32,676 nucleotides of DNA from Bacillota bacterium (GTDB lineage Bacteria; Bacillota; DTU025; JANLFS01): contig JANLFS010000024.1 in assembly GCA_024655925.1 (NCBI GenBank), forward strand, positions 1 through 32,676, written 5' to 3'. Shown here in pieces: positions 16,161-24,768 of the stretch; position 1 is the stretch's first letter; every line of letters begins with the position of its first letter. The notes below the pieces were generated by a model, which was given only the letters and a program-made list of their open reading frames with translations, did no database searches and was not told the origin of the DNA. The position numbers were made by a program, and so were the translations under genes.

Positions 16161-17392
16161 CCCTCACTCCGAGGGAACGCGCACAGGAGATCCTTGCGCG
16201 ATCGATGGAGCATGCCCGCGCAGGCTTGCGGCCTGTCGTGGAGGAACTGCCCGCCCGGTCGAGTCTCGGGCGAGTCCTTGCCTGCGATCTGCTATCCCCG
16301 GTGGATGTTCCGGCGTTCAGACGGTCCACGGTGGACGGGTTCGCAGTAAGGGCGCGAGAGACTTTCGGGGCTTCCGCTGGGTCGCCTGCCTACTTCGATC
16401 TCTCCCGCGAGATCCGGGTCGGCACCTGCCCTGGCGAACCTTTGGGGCCGGGATGCGCAGCACCGATCGCCACCGGCGCCATGCTGCCAGAGGATTCCGA
16501 TGCCGTGGTCATGGTTGAGAACACCCAGGTTCTCGCGGGATCCATAGTCGCACTGGAACGCCCCGTTGCTCCTTCGGAGAATGTCGTGGGGGTGGGGGAT
16601 GACATGAGGCAGGGTGCCGTCATGCTTGAGGCTGGCAGGGAGATCAGACCCCAGGACATCGGCTTAATTGCAGCGGTGGGGGATCCAGAGCAAGTCGCTG
16701 TGACTGTCTTCGCCCGGCCGCGCGTGGGAATCATCTCTTCCGGGGACGAGCTGGTGGCGGGCAGCGATGTGCCTGGGCCTGGGCAGGTCAGGGACATCAA
16801 CTCGCACTCCATCGCGGCGTCTGTGGAGAGATGCGGCGGGGTCCCTGTAGGCTTCGGACTTGTTCGCGACACACGCGATGCTCTCTTTGCCGTGCTTCGC
16901 CAGGCTCTCGATTCCTGCGATGCCGTAATCCTCTCCGGGGGCAGTTCGGTCGGGGGTCGGGACTACACTGCGGACGCGATAGCATCTCTGGGCGAGCCAG
17001 GCATCCTCGTGCACGGAGTGGCCATCAAACCCGGCAAGCCTACAGTCCTGGCGATTGCCGGCCACAAGCCGGCCTTCGGGCTTCCAGGCCACCCGGTATC
17101 TGCCTTGGTAGCCTTCGAGCTCTTCGTCAGGCCCGCACTGGAACTCCTTGCCGGATTACGTAATCCCAGGAGGCGCCCGACTGCCCGCGCTGTCTTGGCT
17201 GAGAATATCCCGTCGGAACCTGGGCGGGAGGATTACGTATTCGTCAGGCTAGACGAGGCAGGGGTTGCGCACGTGGTTCACGGCCGGTCCGCGATGATCT
17301 CCATGCTGGCGCAGGCGGACGGGTGGGTGGTGGTCCGCGAGACCGACCGCGGCATAGAAGCTGGTTCCGATGTGGAAGTGGTGTTGATCTGA
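16157..17392 (+). CDS. moeA: Molybdopterin molybdenumtransferase MoeA
   Basis: Inserts molybdate or tungstate into adenylylated molybdopterin, the last cofactor step. About 411 residues, normal for MoeA. Visible: PAFRRSTVDGFAVRA (the conserved DG.AV block), APIATGAMLPEDSDAVVMVE, REIRPQDIGLIAAVG, the central MoCF-binding core with ISSGDELV, GQVRDINSHS, LSGGSSVGGRDYT, HGVAIKPGKPTVLA and LPGHPVSALVAFELFV, and a small C-terminal domain. ATG 16157 overlaps the tupC stop (ATGA); GTG codons 21 bases upstream are possible. It is the first of two tandem moeA-type genes. In tungstate users the two copies may handle Mo and W separately; that is inference here. Confidence 0.94.
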   Translation: MTLTPRERAQEILARSMEHARAGLRPVVEELPARSSLGRVLACDLLSPVDVPAFRRSTVDGFAVRARETFGASAGSPAYFDLSREIRVGTCPGEPLGPGCAAPIATGAMLPEDSDAVVMVENTQVLAGSIVALERPVAPSENVVGVGDDMRQGAVMLEAGREIRPQDIGLIAAVGDPEQVAVTVFARPRVGIISSGDELVAGSDVPGPGQVRDINSHSIAASVERCGGVPVGFGLVRDTRDALFAVLRQALDSCDAVILSGGSSVGGRDYTADAIASLGEPGILVHGVAIKPGKPTVLAIAGHKPAFGLPGHPVSALVAFELFVRPALELLAGLRNPRRRPTARAVLAENIPSEPGREDYVFVRLDEAGVAHVVHGRSAMISMLAQADGWVVVRETDRGIEAGSDVEVVLI

Positions 17393-17435
17393 TTCGGGCA
17401 GCGGCGAGGCTGCGAGAGATGGAGGATCCGGCAAC

Positions 17436-19442
17436 ATGTCATCCATGAGACCGAGGAAAGACTTCTACCTGAGTGAAACGCCTCTCGAGAAGGCGAGATC
17501 AGTCTTCCTTTCGAGGTTCCTTGAGCTCAAAACCTCGGTTGAGGTGGTGGACGTGCGGGACGCCCGGGGCCGGGTGACTGCCGAACCGGTGTACGCCACC
17601 TCATCCTCGCCTCATTACAACGCGGCTGCCATGGACGGGCTTGCAGTGAGGGCAAGGGATACCTATGCGGCTTCAGACGCCTTTCCTCTCACAATCGAAA
17701 TCGGGGCATTCGCGCGCTACGTGGACACCGGGGAACATCTGCCCGCCGGACTCGACGCCGTGATCATGCTCGAGGACCTCCGGGAGGCCGGGGAGGACCG
17801 CGTGGTCATCACCAAACCCGCCACCCCATGGCAGCACGTGAGGGTCATCGGCGAGGACATCGTGGTGAGGGAGATGATCCTTCCTGAGGGCCACCAGATC
17901 CGTCCGGTCGACATTGCCGCGATGTTCGCCGGTGGGGTGTTCAGAGTGGCAGTCCGCAGGCGGCCGAGGATAACCGTGATACCTACCGGCACTGAGCTTG
18001 TGCCTCCCGACGCCCCGCGGGCGCCGGGACAGGTAGTGGAGTTCAACTCGCATATGCTGCGTGAGACCTTCATCGAATGGGGCGCAGATGCCAGATCCTT
18101 GGGGATTGTCCCCGACGACCCTGAAGCCATCAACAAGGCGATATCCAGTGCGGCCTCTGTCTCAGACATCGTAGTGGTGAATGCGGGTTCCTCGGCCGGG
18201 TCCAGGGACCATACCGCGCGGGTCGTGAGCGAACTTGGGGAGGTTCTCATCCATGGAGTGGCTATCAAGCCTGGAAAGCCGGTGATCCTTGGGGTTGTGG
18301 ACGGAGTCCCCACGGTGGGCCTTCCCGGGTACCCCGTGTCCGCGCTCCTCGCCGCCGAGCTCTTCGTGATGCCGCTCATCAGGGCGATGCTCGGGCTTGC
18401 CCCACTTGAGAGAGATACTGCCGAGGCGACTCTCATCAAACAGGTATATTCTGAGACAGGAGCCGTGGAGTTCGTCCGGGTTCGTCTTGGGAATGTGAGT
18501 GGAAGACTCGTTGCGGCTCCAATGGGCCGCGGAGCGGGTCTGATCACGTCGATGACACGGTCAGACGGTATCGTCGTTGTGCCTGCCGAGAGACAGGGAC
18601 TCGAGGCCGGCTCTCAGGTCAGGGTCATCTTGAGCCGAAGCAAGCAGGAGATTGATTCCGCAATCATGGCCACAGGCAGCCACGATCTTGCCCTGGACGT
18701 GCTCGGGACCTACCTCAGGCGGTTCTTCCCGGGAACTTCCCTCAACTCGGCGCATGTGGGCAGCCTGGGGGGCCTCGCCGCAGTCGTCCGGGGAGAGACC
18801 CACATTGCCGGGACCCACCTTCTGGACGAAGCGTCGCACGAGTACAACTGGCCATATGTGGAACGCTTGACAGCTGGGACAGAGGTTCGCGTTTGCCTTG
18901 TGAACCTGGTGGGCCGGGCACAGGGCATTATGGTCGCTCCGGGGAACCCGAAGGCAATACAGTCGATTCGGGACCTTGCCTCCCCGGGAATCAGGTTCGT
19001 CAACCGGCAGCGGGGGGCGGGCACGCGTGTGCTATTTGACCAGAAATTGCGGGAGCTTGGAATCTCTCCGTCAAGTATTGAAGGGTATTCCCGAGAGGAG
19101 TATACGCATATGGCGGTGGCGTCAGCGATCGCGTCGGGCGTGGCTGACGCAGGCATGGGGATCTATGCCGCGGCCCAGGCTCTGGGGTTGGACTTCGTAT
19201 GGGTTGCCGATGAGAGGTACGACCTTGCCGTGCGAGAGGACCTTCTGAATACGGAGCCCATCCAGAAGGTTCTGTTCGTCCTCTCCTCACCGGAGTTCCG
19301 CGAGGCCGTCCGCGCGCTGGGCGGGTACGACGTCAGTACGATGGGGACTTTCGCCAGCCGCCATCGATGCGGAGTCTCCCGAGAGAACCCAGATGACCGA
19401 GGAATACAGGGCGAGGAGAAGGGGTGGCGGCAATGCCCCTGA
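17436..19442 (+). CDS. MoeA fused to a periplasmic-binding-protein-like domain
   Basis: 668-residue two-part protein. Residues 1 to about 405 are a second MoeA (AAAMDGLAVRARDT, GQVVEFNSHMLRE, NAGSSAGSRDHT, HGVAIKPGKPVILG, LPGYPVSALLAAELFV). In this copy the usual GDE motif reads PTGTELV. From about residue 411 follows a PBP-like domain (MATGSHDLALDVLGTYLRR, GETHIAGTHLLDEASHEYN, VNRQRGAGTRVLFDQKL, VASAIASGVADAGMGIYAAAQALGLDFV), the fold used by ModE/TupA-like oxyanion sensors but cytoplasmic here because no signal peptide exists. This fusion is a known architecture; the PBP part is thought to bind the oxyanion or a cofactor precursor. Start ATG 17436 has GGAGGA 9 bases upstream. The 3' end overlaps moaA. 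Confidence 0.92.
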   Translation: MSSMRPRKDFYLSETPLEKARSVFLSRFLELKTSVEVVDVRDARGRVTAEPVYATSSSPHYNAAAMDGLAVRARDTYAASDAFPLTIEIGAFARYVDTGEHLPAGLDAVIMLEDLREAGEDRVVITKPATPWQHVRVIGEDIVVREMILPEGHQIRPVDIAAMFAGGVFRVAVRRRPRITVIPTGTELVPPDAPRAPGQVVEFNSHMLRETFIEWGADARSLGIVPDDPEAINKAISSAASVSDIVVVNAGSSAGSRDHTARVVSELGEVLIHGVAIKPGKPVILGVVDGVPTVGLPGYPVSALLAAELFVMPLIRAMLGLAPLERDTAEATLIKQVYSETGAVEFVRVRLGNVSGRLVAAPMGRGAGLITSMTRSDGIVVVPAERQGLEAGSQVRVILSRSKQEIDSAIMATGSHDLALDVLGTYLRRFFPGTSLNSAHVGSLGGLAAVVRGETHIAGTHLLDEASHEYNWPYVERLTAGTEVRVCLVNLVGRAQGIMVAPGNPKAIQSIRDLASPGIRFVNRQRGAGTRVLFDQKLRELGISPSSIEGYSREEYTHMAVASAIASGVADAGMGIYAAAQALGLDFVWVADERYDLAVREDLLNTEPIQKVLFVLSSPEFREAVRALGGYDVSTMGTFASRHRCGVSRENPDDRGIQGEEKGWRQCP

Positions 19443-20479
19443 TTGACTCTTTTGGAAGGCGGATCGAGTACCTGCGCATGTCTGTGACGGACAAATGTGA
19501 CCTCAGGTGCGTCTACTGCATGCCTCCATCAGGCGTCGCCCTGAGGAGTCACGATGAAGTCTTGAGAAATGAGGAATTCGCGCGAGTTGCCAGAGTTGCA
19601 GTGGGCCTCGGCATTACGAAGATCAGGGTCACTGGCGGGGAGCCGCTCGTCAGGCGAGGCATAGTGGACCTCGTGCGGGAGATTGCTGCGATCCCTGGCC
19701 TCCGCGACCTGGCAATGACCACAAATGGGCAGAGGCTGGATGTGCTCGCCGGGGATCTGGTCCGGGCCGGGCTCAGGCGGGTCAACGTGAGCCTGGATTC
19801 GATGCGGCCCGATACCTACTCCAACATAACCCGGGGAGGGGATCTCGCCCGGGTGATTTCCGGCATAGCCGCGGCTGAACGCTCAGAGCTTGTACCCATA
19901 CGGCTCAACGTGGTAGTGCTGGGAGGCGTGAACGACGGGGAGATCGAGGATTTCGCCAGGTTGACCTTTGCCAAGCCGTGGGACGTCCGGTTCATAGAGG
20001 CCATGCCATTCGCCGGCAGGCTCCGCCAAGTCGAGAGTAGGCACGTTCCCATAGCGGAGGTCCGCGCGCGCGTAGCCGCCCTTGCCAGGCACGGTCTCGA
20101 GAGACTCCCCACACCGGGCGGGGAGAACTCCTCCGACTGGCAATGGCCAGGTGGCCACGGGGGTCTATCAATGGGTCCTGCTGACTATGCAAGACTGCCC
20201 GGAGCCGTCGGTAGAGTAGGGTTCATCGGGTATTCCGGGCACGAGGAAGGTTTCTGCTCCATGTGCAACCGCCTCCGGATCACCTGCGACGGCAAGGTCA
20301 GGCCATGTCTCGTCGAGCGTAGATCCGTGGACTTGAGAGGACCCTTGCGTGGTGGCGCGTCCGACGAAGAGCTGGCTGAGGTAATCGTGTCGGCTGTTCG
20401 GGCGAAACCCGCGGGAAGAAACGTGACGCCCGGCGGACACGCAGAGGTGGCGGACTCAATGAACCAGGTAGGAGGTTAG
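19433..20479 (+). CDS. moaA: GTP 3',8-cyclase MoaA (radical SAM)
   Basis: First step of molybdopterin synthesis: converts GTP to 3',8-cyclo-GTP using S-adenosylmethionine and two 4Fe-4S clusters. About 348 residues. N-terminal cluster motif CDLRCVYC (Cys22, Cys26, Cys29), the SAM-binding VTGGEPL, and the C-terminal cluster CSMC...C (Cys275, Cys278, Cys292; spacing CX2CX13C). It ends in Gly-Gly (MNQVGG), the tail needed for activity in MoaA. Start is uncertain: ATG 19433, or GTG 19424, which has AGGAG 5 bases upstream; the difference is three residues. Overlaps the preceding MoeA-PBP gene, so translation is coupled. moaC follows after 55 bases. Confidence 0.95.
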   Translation: MPLIDSFGRRIEYLRMSVTDKCDLRCVYCMPPSGVALRSHDEVLRNEEFARVARVAVGLGITKIRVTGGEPLVRRGIVDLVREIAAIPGLRDLAMTTNGQRLDVLAGDLVRAGLRRVNVSLDSMRPDTYSNITRGGDLARVISGIAAAERSELVPIRLNVVVLGGVNDGEIEDFARLTFAKPWDVRFIEAMPFAGRLRQVESRHVPIAEVRARVAALARHGLERLPTPGGENSSDWQWPGGHGGLSMGPADYARLPGAVGRVGFIGYSGHEEGFCSMCNRLRITCDGKVRPCLVERRSVDLRGPLRGGASDEELAEVIVSAVRAKPAGRNVTPGGHAEVADSMNQVGG

Positions 20480-20534
20480 CTGGCTCGGGCAGGATGGATG
20501 GGCGGGAAACCGCAAGACGGGGGAGGCGGTAGGT

Positions 20535-21032
20535 TTGGGAGATCTCACTCACGTAGATGAGCGCGGGCAGGTCAGAATGGTGGACGTGGGGCTCAAGCAG
20601 GAGACCCGGAGGATTGCGGTGGCATCAGGCCGAATCCAGATGAGACCCGAGACCCTCAGGTTGATCATGGAAGGCAAGGCGCCGAAGGGAGACGTGTTCG
20701 CAACGGCCCGGATCGCCGCGATCACAGGCACCAAGCTCACCCCATTCATCGTTCCCCTATGTCACAGCATCGGCGTGACAGGGGTGGAGGTGGAGTTGAC
20801 ACCCTGCTCCGAGGGCGGCCAGGCGTTTGTGTTCTGTCAGGTGTCGGTCTCAACTGTGGGACGGACGGGGGCTGAGATGGAGGCAATGGCGGGTGTGGCT
20901 TCAAGTCTTCTCGCGATCTACGACATGTGCAAGGCGGTCGACCGGGGGATGGAGATAACCGATGTGCGACTGGAACTGAAGGACGGCGGGAAAAGCGGGC
21001 GATTTGATCGGAAGCTGGAGGCCGAAAGGTAG
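20535..21032 (+). CDS. moaC: Cyclic pyranopterin monophosphate synthase MoaC
   Basis: Second step of molybdopterin synthesis: converts 3',8-cyclo-GTP to cyclic pyranopterin monophosphate, working with MoaA. 165 residues, normal length. Motifs: MVDVGLKQETRRIAVASG, KGDVFATARIAAI (Lys51), VPLCHSIG (His77), GRTGAEMEAMAGV, AIYDMCKAVD (Asp130, Lys133) and LELKDGGKSGRF at the end. These match the catalytic residues known from the E. coli enzyme. TTG 20535 is the start, with GGAGG 8 bases upstream. The stop is immediately followed by the GTG of the next gene. Confidence 0.96.
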   Translation: MGDLTHVDERGQVRMVDVGLKQETRRIAVASGRIQMRPETLRLIMEGKAPKGDVFATARIAAITGTKLTPFIVPLCHSIGVTGVEVELTPCSEGGQAFVFCQVSVSTVGRTGAEMEAMAGVASSLLAIYDMCKAVDRGMEITDVRLELKDGGKSGRFDRKLEAER

Positions 21033-21998
21033 GTGAGTGCGGTGGCGTTTGTAGCTGCAGTCTCGGTAAGCAAGGAGAAAGGGACGCAAAAGGAGAACGT
21101 GCCCGAGGCAGTGCTAAGGGCGGGTTATGGGATCGAAGGAGATGCTCATGCGGGGGACTGGCCGAGGCAGGTCAGCTTGCTCGCGGAGGAGAGCATAGGT
21201 AAGATGCGCGACCTGGGGCTGGACCTACACCCCGGCGACTTCGCGGAGAACATCACAACTGCAGGTATAGACCTGACGGCTCTGCCGGTGGGAGCGAAGC
21301 TCACTGTGCACCCGCGAGGCGAAACCAGCTTGACCTCAGTCGCGTCATCGATCTTGCTCGAGCTTACGCAGATAGGCAAGGAGTGCCATAGAGGCTGCGC
21401 GGTCTTCCAGCGCGTGGGGGACTGTGTCATGCCGAGGGAAGGCGTGTTCACGCGGGTTCTCCGCGGTGGTTCCATCAGGCCGGGCTACGAAATCGAGGCC
21501 GGGCACTTCGGGTTCGGGCTCGTAACCGCAAGTGACAAAGGGTCCAGGAGGGAGCGGGAGGATCTTTCGGGGCAGGCTGCCCGTGAGTTGCTTGCTGCCT
21601 CCGGGATCATCCTCTGCGACTACGCTGTGGTCCCGGATGAACGGGAGACGATCCGGACTGTCCTCGAGCGAATGTGCTCTCTCGGCCTGGACCTTGTGGT
21701 CACCACCGGTGGGACAGGGATGGGGCCGAGAGACGTAACACCTGACGCCACGGGGGACGTGATCGACCGTGAAGTCCCAGGTATTCCCGAAGCCATGCGC
21801 ACTGCGGGAATGCGTGAGACTCCAAGAGCCATGCTGTCCCGGGCCAGAGCTGGCACGCGCGGGCGCACCCTCGTCATCAACCTGCCCGGCAGTCCCAGGG
21901 GCGTAAGGGAGTCCCTGGGCGCGATCCTGCCCGCGCTCGCACATGGCCTCGAGATCCTGACAGGCCGTTCCGGAGAGTGCGGACGGGAGGGTAGATAG
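21033..21998 (+). CDS. MOSC domain fused to MogA/MoaB molybdopterin adenylyltransferase
   Basis: Two-domain protein, 321 residues. Residues 1 to about 155 are a MOSC domain (GIEGDAHAG, VSLLAEESI, GDFAENITTAGID, IGKECHRGCAVF, MPREGVFTRVL), the cofactor- or sulfur-carrier fold with its conserved cysteine (Cys118). Residues about 160-315 are a MogA/MoaB domain (VTASDKGSRREREDLSG, TTGGTGMGPRDVTPDAT from 224, INLPGSPRGVRESLGAILPALAHGLEIL) that adenylylates molybdopterin before MoeA acts. GTG 21033 follows the moaC stop directly and has GGAGG 10 bases upstream; GTG 21042 is an in-frame alternative. Last recognised gene of the cofactor operon. Confidence 0.93.
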   Translation: MSAVAFVAAVSVSKEKGTQKENVPEAVLRAGYGIEGDAHAGDWPRQVSLLAEESIGKMRDLGLDLHPGDFAENITTAGIDLTALPVGAKLTVHPRGETSLTSVASSILLELTQIGKECHRGCAVFQRVGDCVMPREGVFTRVLRGGSIRPGYEIEAGHFGFGLVTASDKGSRREREDLSGQAARELLAASGIILCDYAVVPDERETIRTVLERMCSLGLDLVVTTGGTGMGPRDVTPDATGDVIDREVPGIPEAMRTAGMRETPRAMLSRARAGTRGRTLVINLPGSPRGVRESLGAILPALAHGLEILTGRSGECGREGR

Positions 21999-22087
21999 GC
22001 GCCGCGAGCCGACGAGCCTATGAGGAACCAAGACATGCGGCGGAGATGGCCTGATGAGAACGGCGGAGACTTGTCTCGCTAAGGCAG

Positions 22088-23932
22088 GTGGAGGCGGTGG
22101 ACCGTTGCAGCCGTGTTTTGTGGAAACCGCGCATCTTTCGGGCCCTGGCAGCCGTGGCTGTTGTTGCGATGTGGGCTCTCGGCCTCTTGGCCCCATTCGA
22201 TCGCTCCTTTCATACCTGGCTTTCCGGGGCTTTCGCACATTCTCCTGATCCCGGAGTGGCCCTAGTTGTTGTGGACGATCGAGCGCTGGCAGCTGTAGGG
22301 CGTTGGCCGTGGCCACGGTCTGCGTTGGCCCAGCTGATTGCCAGGATCTCAGAAGGCCGCCCCGCGGCCATCGGGCTCGACATCATCCTCTCAGAACCTG
22401 ATGGCACCCATGATGAGTCTCTAGCCCAGGCGGTTCAGGCAGCTGGAGACGTGGTGCTACCTGTGCACGTTGAAACGAAGAACTTGCCGGTAGGAGCAGC
22501 TTGGTACGCGACTGCTCAAGCCCCGAAAGCTCCGTCAGGGCCAGTCGGCTCCGCAGCAGCCGGCCTTGGCCATGTCGTTGCTGTTCCAGACTCCGACGGT
22601 GTTCTTCGGCGGGTTCCGGGTTTCGTAAGTGCCGGCGGCACATTCGTCCCCGGTTTCGCCGTGGAAGTCGCCCGTGTTGCGCTTGGTCTCGCCCCGGCTG
22701 ACATCAGGTTTGTGCCAGGGTCTCACATATCTCTCGGGCGGATACAGATTCCGCTCGATTCCTCTTCCAGCCTGCTGCCGGAGTTCCCAAGACCTCCGGC
22801 GGCGTCTCAGATCTCAGCTGCGGACGTTCTCGGCTCGACGCTGGATCCGGCCGTCTTCTTCGCGGAGAAGATTGTGCTCGTTGGAGCGACAGCCCCGGGA
22901 CTTGGTGACCGACACCACACCGCATCCTCCAGGTATGGCGACCCCATACCCGGAGTCCTGGTGCAGGCGGCCGCGGTTCAGTCCATCCTGAAGGGGCGGT
23001 GTGCGCGGGCAGCGTCCCCATGGATCCTGTTCGCCGTGGGACTGGCGACCTGGATCCCTCTCAACCTGCTCTCTCAGGCCCGCCGGGCCTCACACCTCGG
23101 CTGGTCGGCGGTGGGCCACGCGGGGGTAGCACTCACCGCGGCCTTCCTGGCGGGCTGGCTGTCGGTACGGCACGCCCTGACGATTGGGCCCTCGGTGGTA
23201 GTGTTCGCGGCGGCAGCCTCATTCACGGTGGAAGCGGCTCAAAGAGCAGCACAATCAGATTCCCTCCGGATCGCGCTCTCCCGCTACGTGGGTATGGTTC
23301 CCGGCGCCGGGCAGAGGCACAGGCTACCACAAGCCGCCGCTGTGATGTTCGCAGACCTTCGAGGCTTCAGCCGTGCTTCGGCCGACTTGGACCCCGCCCT
23401 CGCCGCGGATCTGGCCAACGCCTATCTGGGTGCTATGGCTCGGGCGGTCATGGAGGCCGGCGGGGTCGTGGACAAGTTCCCCGGGGACGCGGTCCTCGCG
23501 GTGTTCGAGAGTGGAGGGCGCGACGCCATGATCCGGGCAGTCAAGGCTGCGCGGAAGGTGAGAGAGGCAGTCGCGGCGGTCTCCCGGCCACACGAGTCTG
23601 CCTCGTCCGGTGGGCCGATGGGTGTGGGTGTAGGGATCGCATACGGGCCGGTACTCCGTGCGGAACTGGGCACCACCAGTCGCGCGGATTTGACCGTCGT
23701 CGGCTCCACAGTGAACGTGGCGAAGGCCCTAGAGGATGCTGCAGGTCCCGGACAGATTCTTCTCGGGCTGCCCGCGTTGAAGTCCCGGGCCGGCCCGGGT
23801 GACGGCGTGGGTTCTTTCTCCTGCCCGGGAGTTTCGCAGAGCGGTCCCGGGTCCGATGTGGGTGCCTACCGTTCTCACGGACCTGTCCCCAAGGTGGACA
23901 GTGACCGCTGGGTAGTGCTGGAGATAGTGTGA
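22088..23932 (+). CDS. CHASE2-domain class III adenylate cyclase
   Basis: Membrane sensor-cyclase, about 614 residues. An N-terminal membrane segment (about 18-36) leads into an extracytoplasmic CHASE2 domain (about 50-305; VALVVVDDRALAAVGRWPWPRSALAQLI and GLDIILSEPD are typical), then about three membrane segments (312-328, 342-360, 366-380) and a cytoplasmic class III cyclase domain (about 415-570). Metal-binding aspartates are Asp423 (FADLRGFSRA) and Asp467 (KFPGDAVLAVF). Lys463 and Thr536 fit the adenine-selecting pair of class IIIb enzymes. Asn543 is present, but the transition-state arginine four residues later is Ala547 (VNVAKALE). Start is uncertain: GTG 22088 or GTG 22097. Same direction as the moa operon (89-base gap) and as fecR and crp downstream. 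Probably makes cAMP from ATP in response to an outside signal. Confidence 0.88.
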   Translation: MEAVDRCSRVLWKPRIFRALAAVAVVAMWALGLLAPFDRSFHTWLSGAFAHSPDPGVALVVVDDRALAAVGRWPWPRSALAQLIARISEGRPAAIGLDIILSEPDGTHDESLAQAVQAAGDVVLPVHVETKNLPVGAAWYATAQAPKAPSGPVGSAAAGLGHVVAVPDSDGVLRRVPGFVSAGGTFVPGFAVEVARVALGLAPADIRFVPGSHISLGRIQIPLDSSSSLLPEFPRPPAASQISAADVLGSTLDPAVFFAEKIVLVGATAPGLGDRHHTASSRYGDPIPGVLVQAAAVQSILKGRCARAASPWILFAVGLATWIPLNLLSQARRASHLGWSAVGHAGVALTAAFLAGWLSVRHALTIGPSVVVFAAAASFTVEAAQRAAQSDSLRIALSRYVGMVPGAGQRHRLPQAAAVMFADLRGFSRASADLDPALAADLANAYLGAMARAVMEAGGVVDKFPGDAVLAVFESGGRDAMIRAVKAARKVREAVAAVSRPHESASSGGPMGVGVGIAYGPVLRAELGTTSRADLTVVGSTVNVAKALEDAAGPGQILLGLPALKSRAGPGDGVGSFSCPGVSQSGPGSDVGAYRSHGPVPKVDSDRWVVLEIV

Positions 23933-23943
23933 TGCCGGTCACA
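23928..23943 (+). promoter_or_regulatory. Perfect CRP-type operator (TGTGA-N6-TCACA)
   Basis: The sequence TGTGATGCCGGTCACA is an exact match to the CRP half-site consensus. It overlaps the stop codon of the cyclase gene. Downstream, an extended -10 TGATATGGT ends at 23970; the start point it predicts (23977) puts the operator centre at -41.5, the class II activator position. The neighbouring CRP-family protein has the matching recognition helix. Binding is inferred. Confidence 0.75.
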
Positions 23944-23961
23944 GTCGGCTCGTCAGCCTTC

Positions 23962-23970
23962 TGATATGGT
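23962..23970 (+). promoter_or_regulatory. Extended -10 element ahead of fecR-crp
   Basis: TGATATGGT has the TGn extension and 4 of 6 matches to the -10 consensus. No good -35 is seen, as expected for a CRP-dependent promoter. TAAGAT at 23972-23977 is an alternative -10, but it would put the operator at an off-phase -48.5. Confidence 0.45.
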
Positions 23971-23988
23971 GTAAGATAGGGTACGGTC

Positions 23989-24768
23989 ATGTCCTGGACA
24001 ATGGGGGCGTTCGCGTTGCGATTACGCCTGAGGGCTGGTCTCTCACGGGTGGCTGTAATTGGGCTCATATGTCTCTCGGCGGCTGCTCTTGTCTTCGTGT
24101 CGCAGGCATCTTCGGGGAGTGTCTGCTCCGTCGCCCGGGTGTGGGGGGAGGCCTGGCTCCGCGGGCCCGGGGGCACGGACCCTTCACTGTGGAACAGGTT
24201 GGAGGCCGGCATGCTGCTGGAGCCGGGCACCGCCATCCGGACTGGACAGGGAGCCGGAGCTGTGTTGGTCTTTGCCTGTGGGAGCGTTGTCAGGCTGTCC
24301 GAGATGACCGAGACGATGGTGGGCCGTGCTGGAGTGTCGGCCTCGCCCAGCCAGGCACTCTCGTCAGAGCCGTCGGCAGGCGCCTCTTCCCGCGGACCCG
24401 TCACTCAAGGCATTTCGGTATTTGTCGGCAGTGTGTGGTTGGAGATAATGAAACGGCAGGTCGGGATGACGTCGTTCGAAGTCGAGACCCCTTCGGCTAC
24501 GATCGCAGTGAGAGGGACGTCCTTTGGTGTCTGGGTGGGGGAGGACGGGACCACGCAGGTGTGGGTAGAATCAGGGCTTGTGGAGGTCTTCAACGACGCG
24601 GGATCAGTGATGGTGGGGCCCGGCAAGTCCGCCTTTGTGAGGAAAGGTGAGGGGCCCAGGCCGGACGGCGTGCCGGGGCGCGGAGCGGGCCAGGACAAAG
24701 AACACCCGGGAAAGGGTGTCAAGGATGATGGCGGAAAAGGCAAGAGCAACGGAAACGCGCCGAAGTGA
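23989..24768 (+). CDS. FecR-domain membrane-anchored protein
   Basis: 259 residues. An N-terminal membrane segment or signal anchor (about 19-40) is followed by a FecR domain (about 50-215): VWGEAWLRGPGGT, LEAGMLLEPGTAIRTGQGAGAVLVFACGSVVRLSE, and VETPSATIAVRGTSFGVWV are characteristic. A middle stretch is rich in Ser, Ala and Pro. The last 40 residues are a low-complexity Gly/Lys/Asp/Pro tail (GKGVKDDGGKGKSNGNAPK). FecR domains sit outside the cytoplasm and take part in signal sensing or surface assembly. Start ATG 23989 has only a weak ribosome site (ATAGGG); ATG 24001 is possible. It lies just after a perfect CRP box and overlaps the crp-like gene, so it may act with the cyclase or be a CRP output. 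Confidence 0.85.
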   Translation: MSWTMGAFALRLRLRAGLSRVAVIGLICLSAAALVFVSQASSGSVCSVARVWGEAWLRGPGGTDPSLWNRLEAGMLLEPGTAIRTGQGAGAVLVFACGSVVRLSEMTETMVGRAGVSASPSQALSSEPSAGASSRGPVTQGISVFVGSVWLEIMKRQVGMTSFEVETPSATIAVRGTSFGVWVGEDGTTQVWVESGLVEVFNDAGSVMVGPGKSAFVRKGEGPRPDGVPGRGAGQDKEHPGKGVKDDGGKGKSNGNAPK

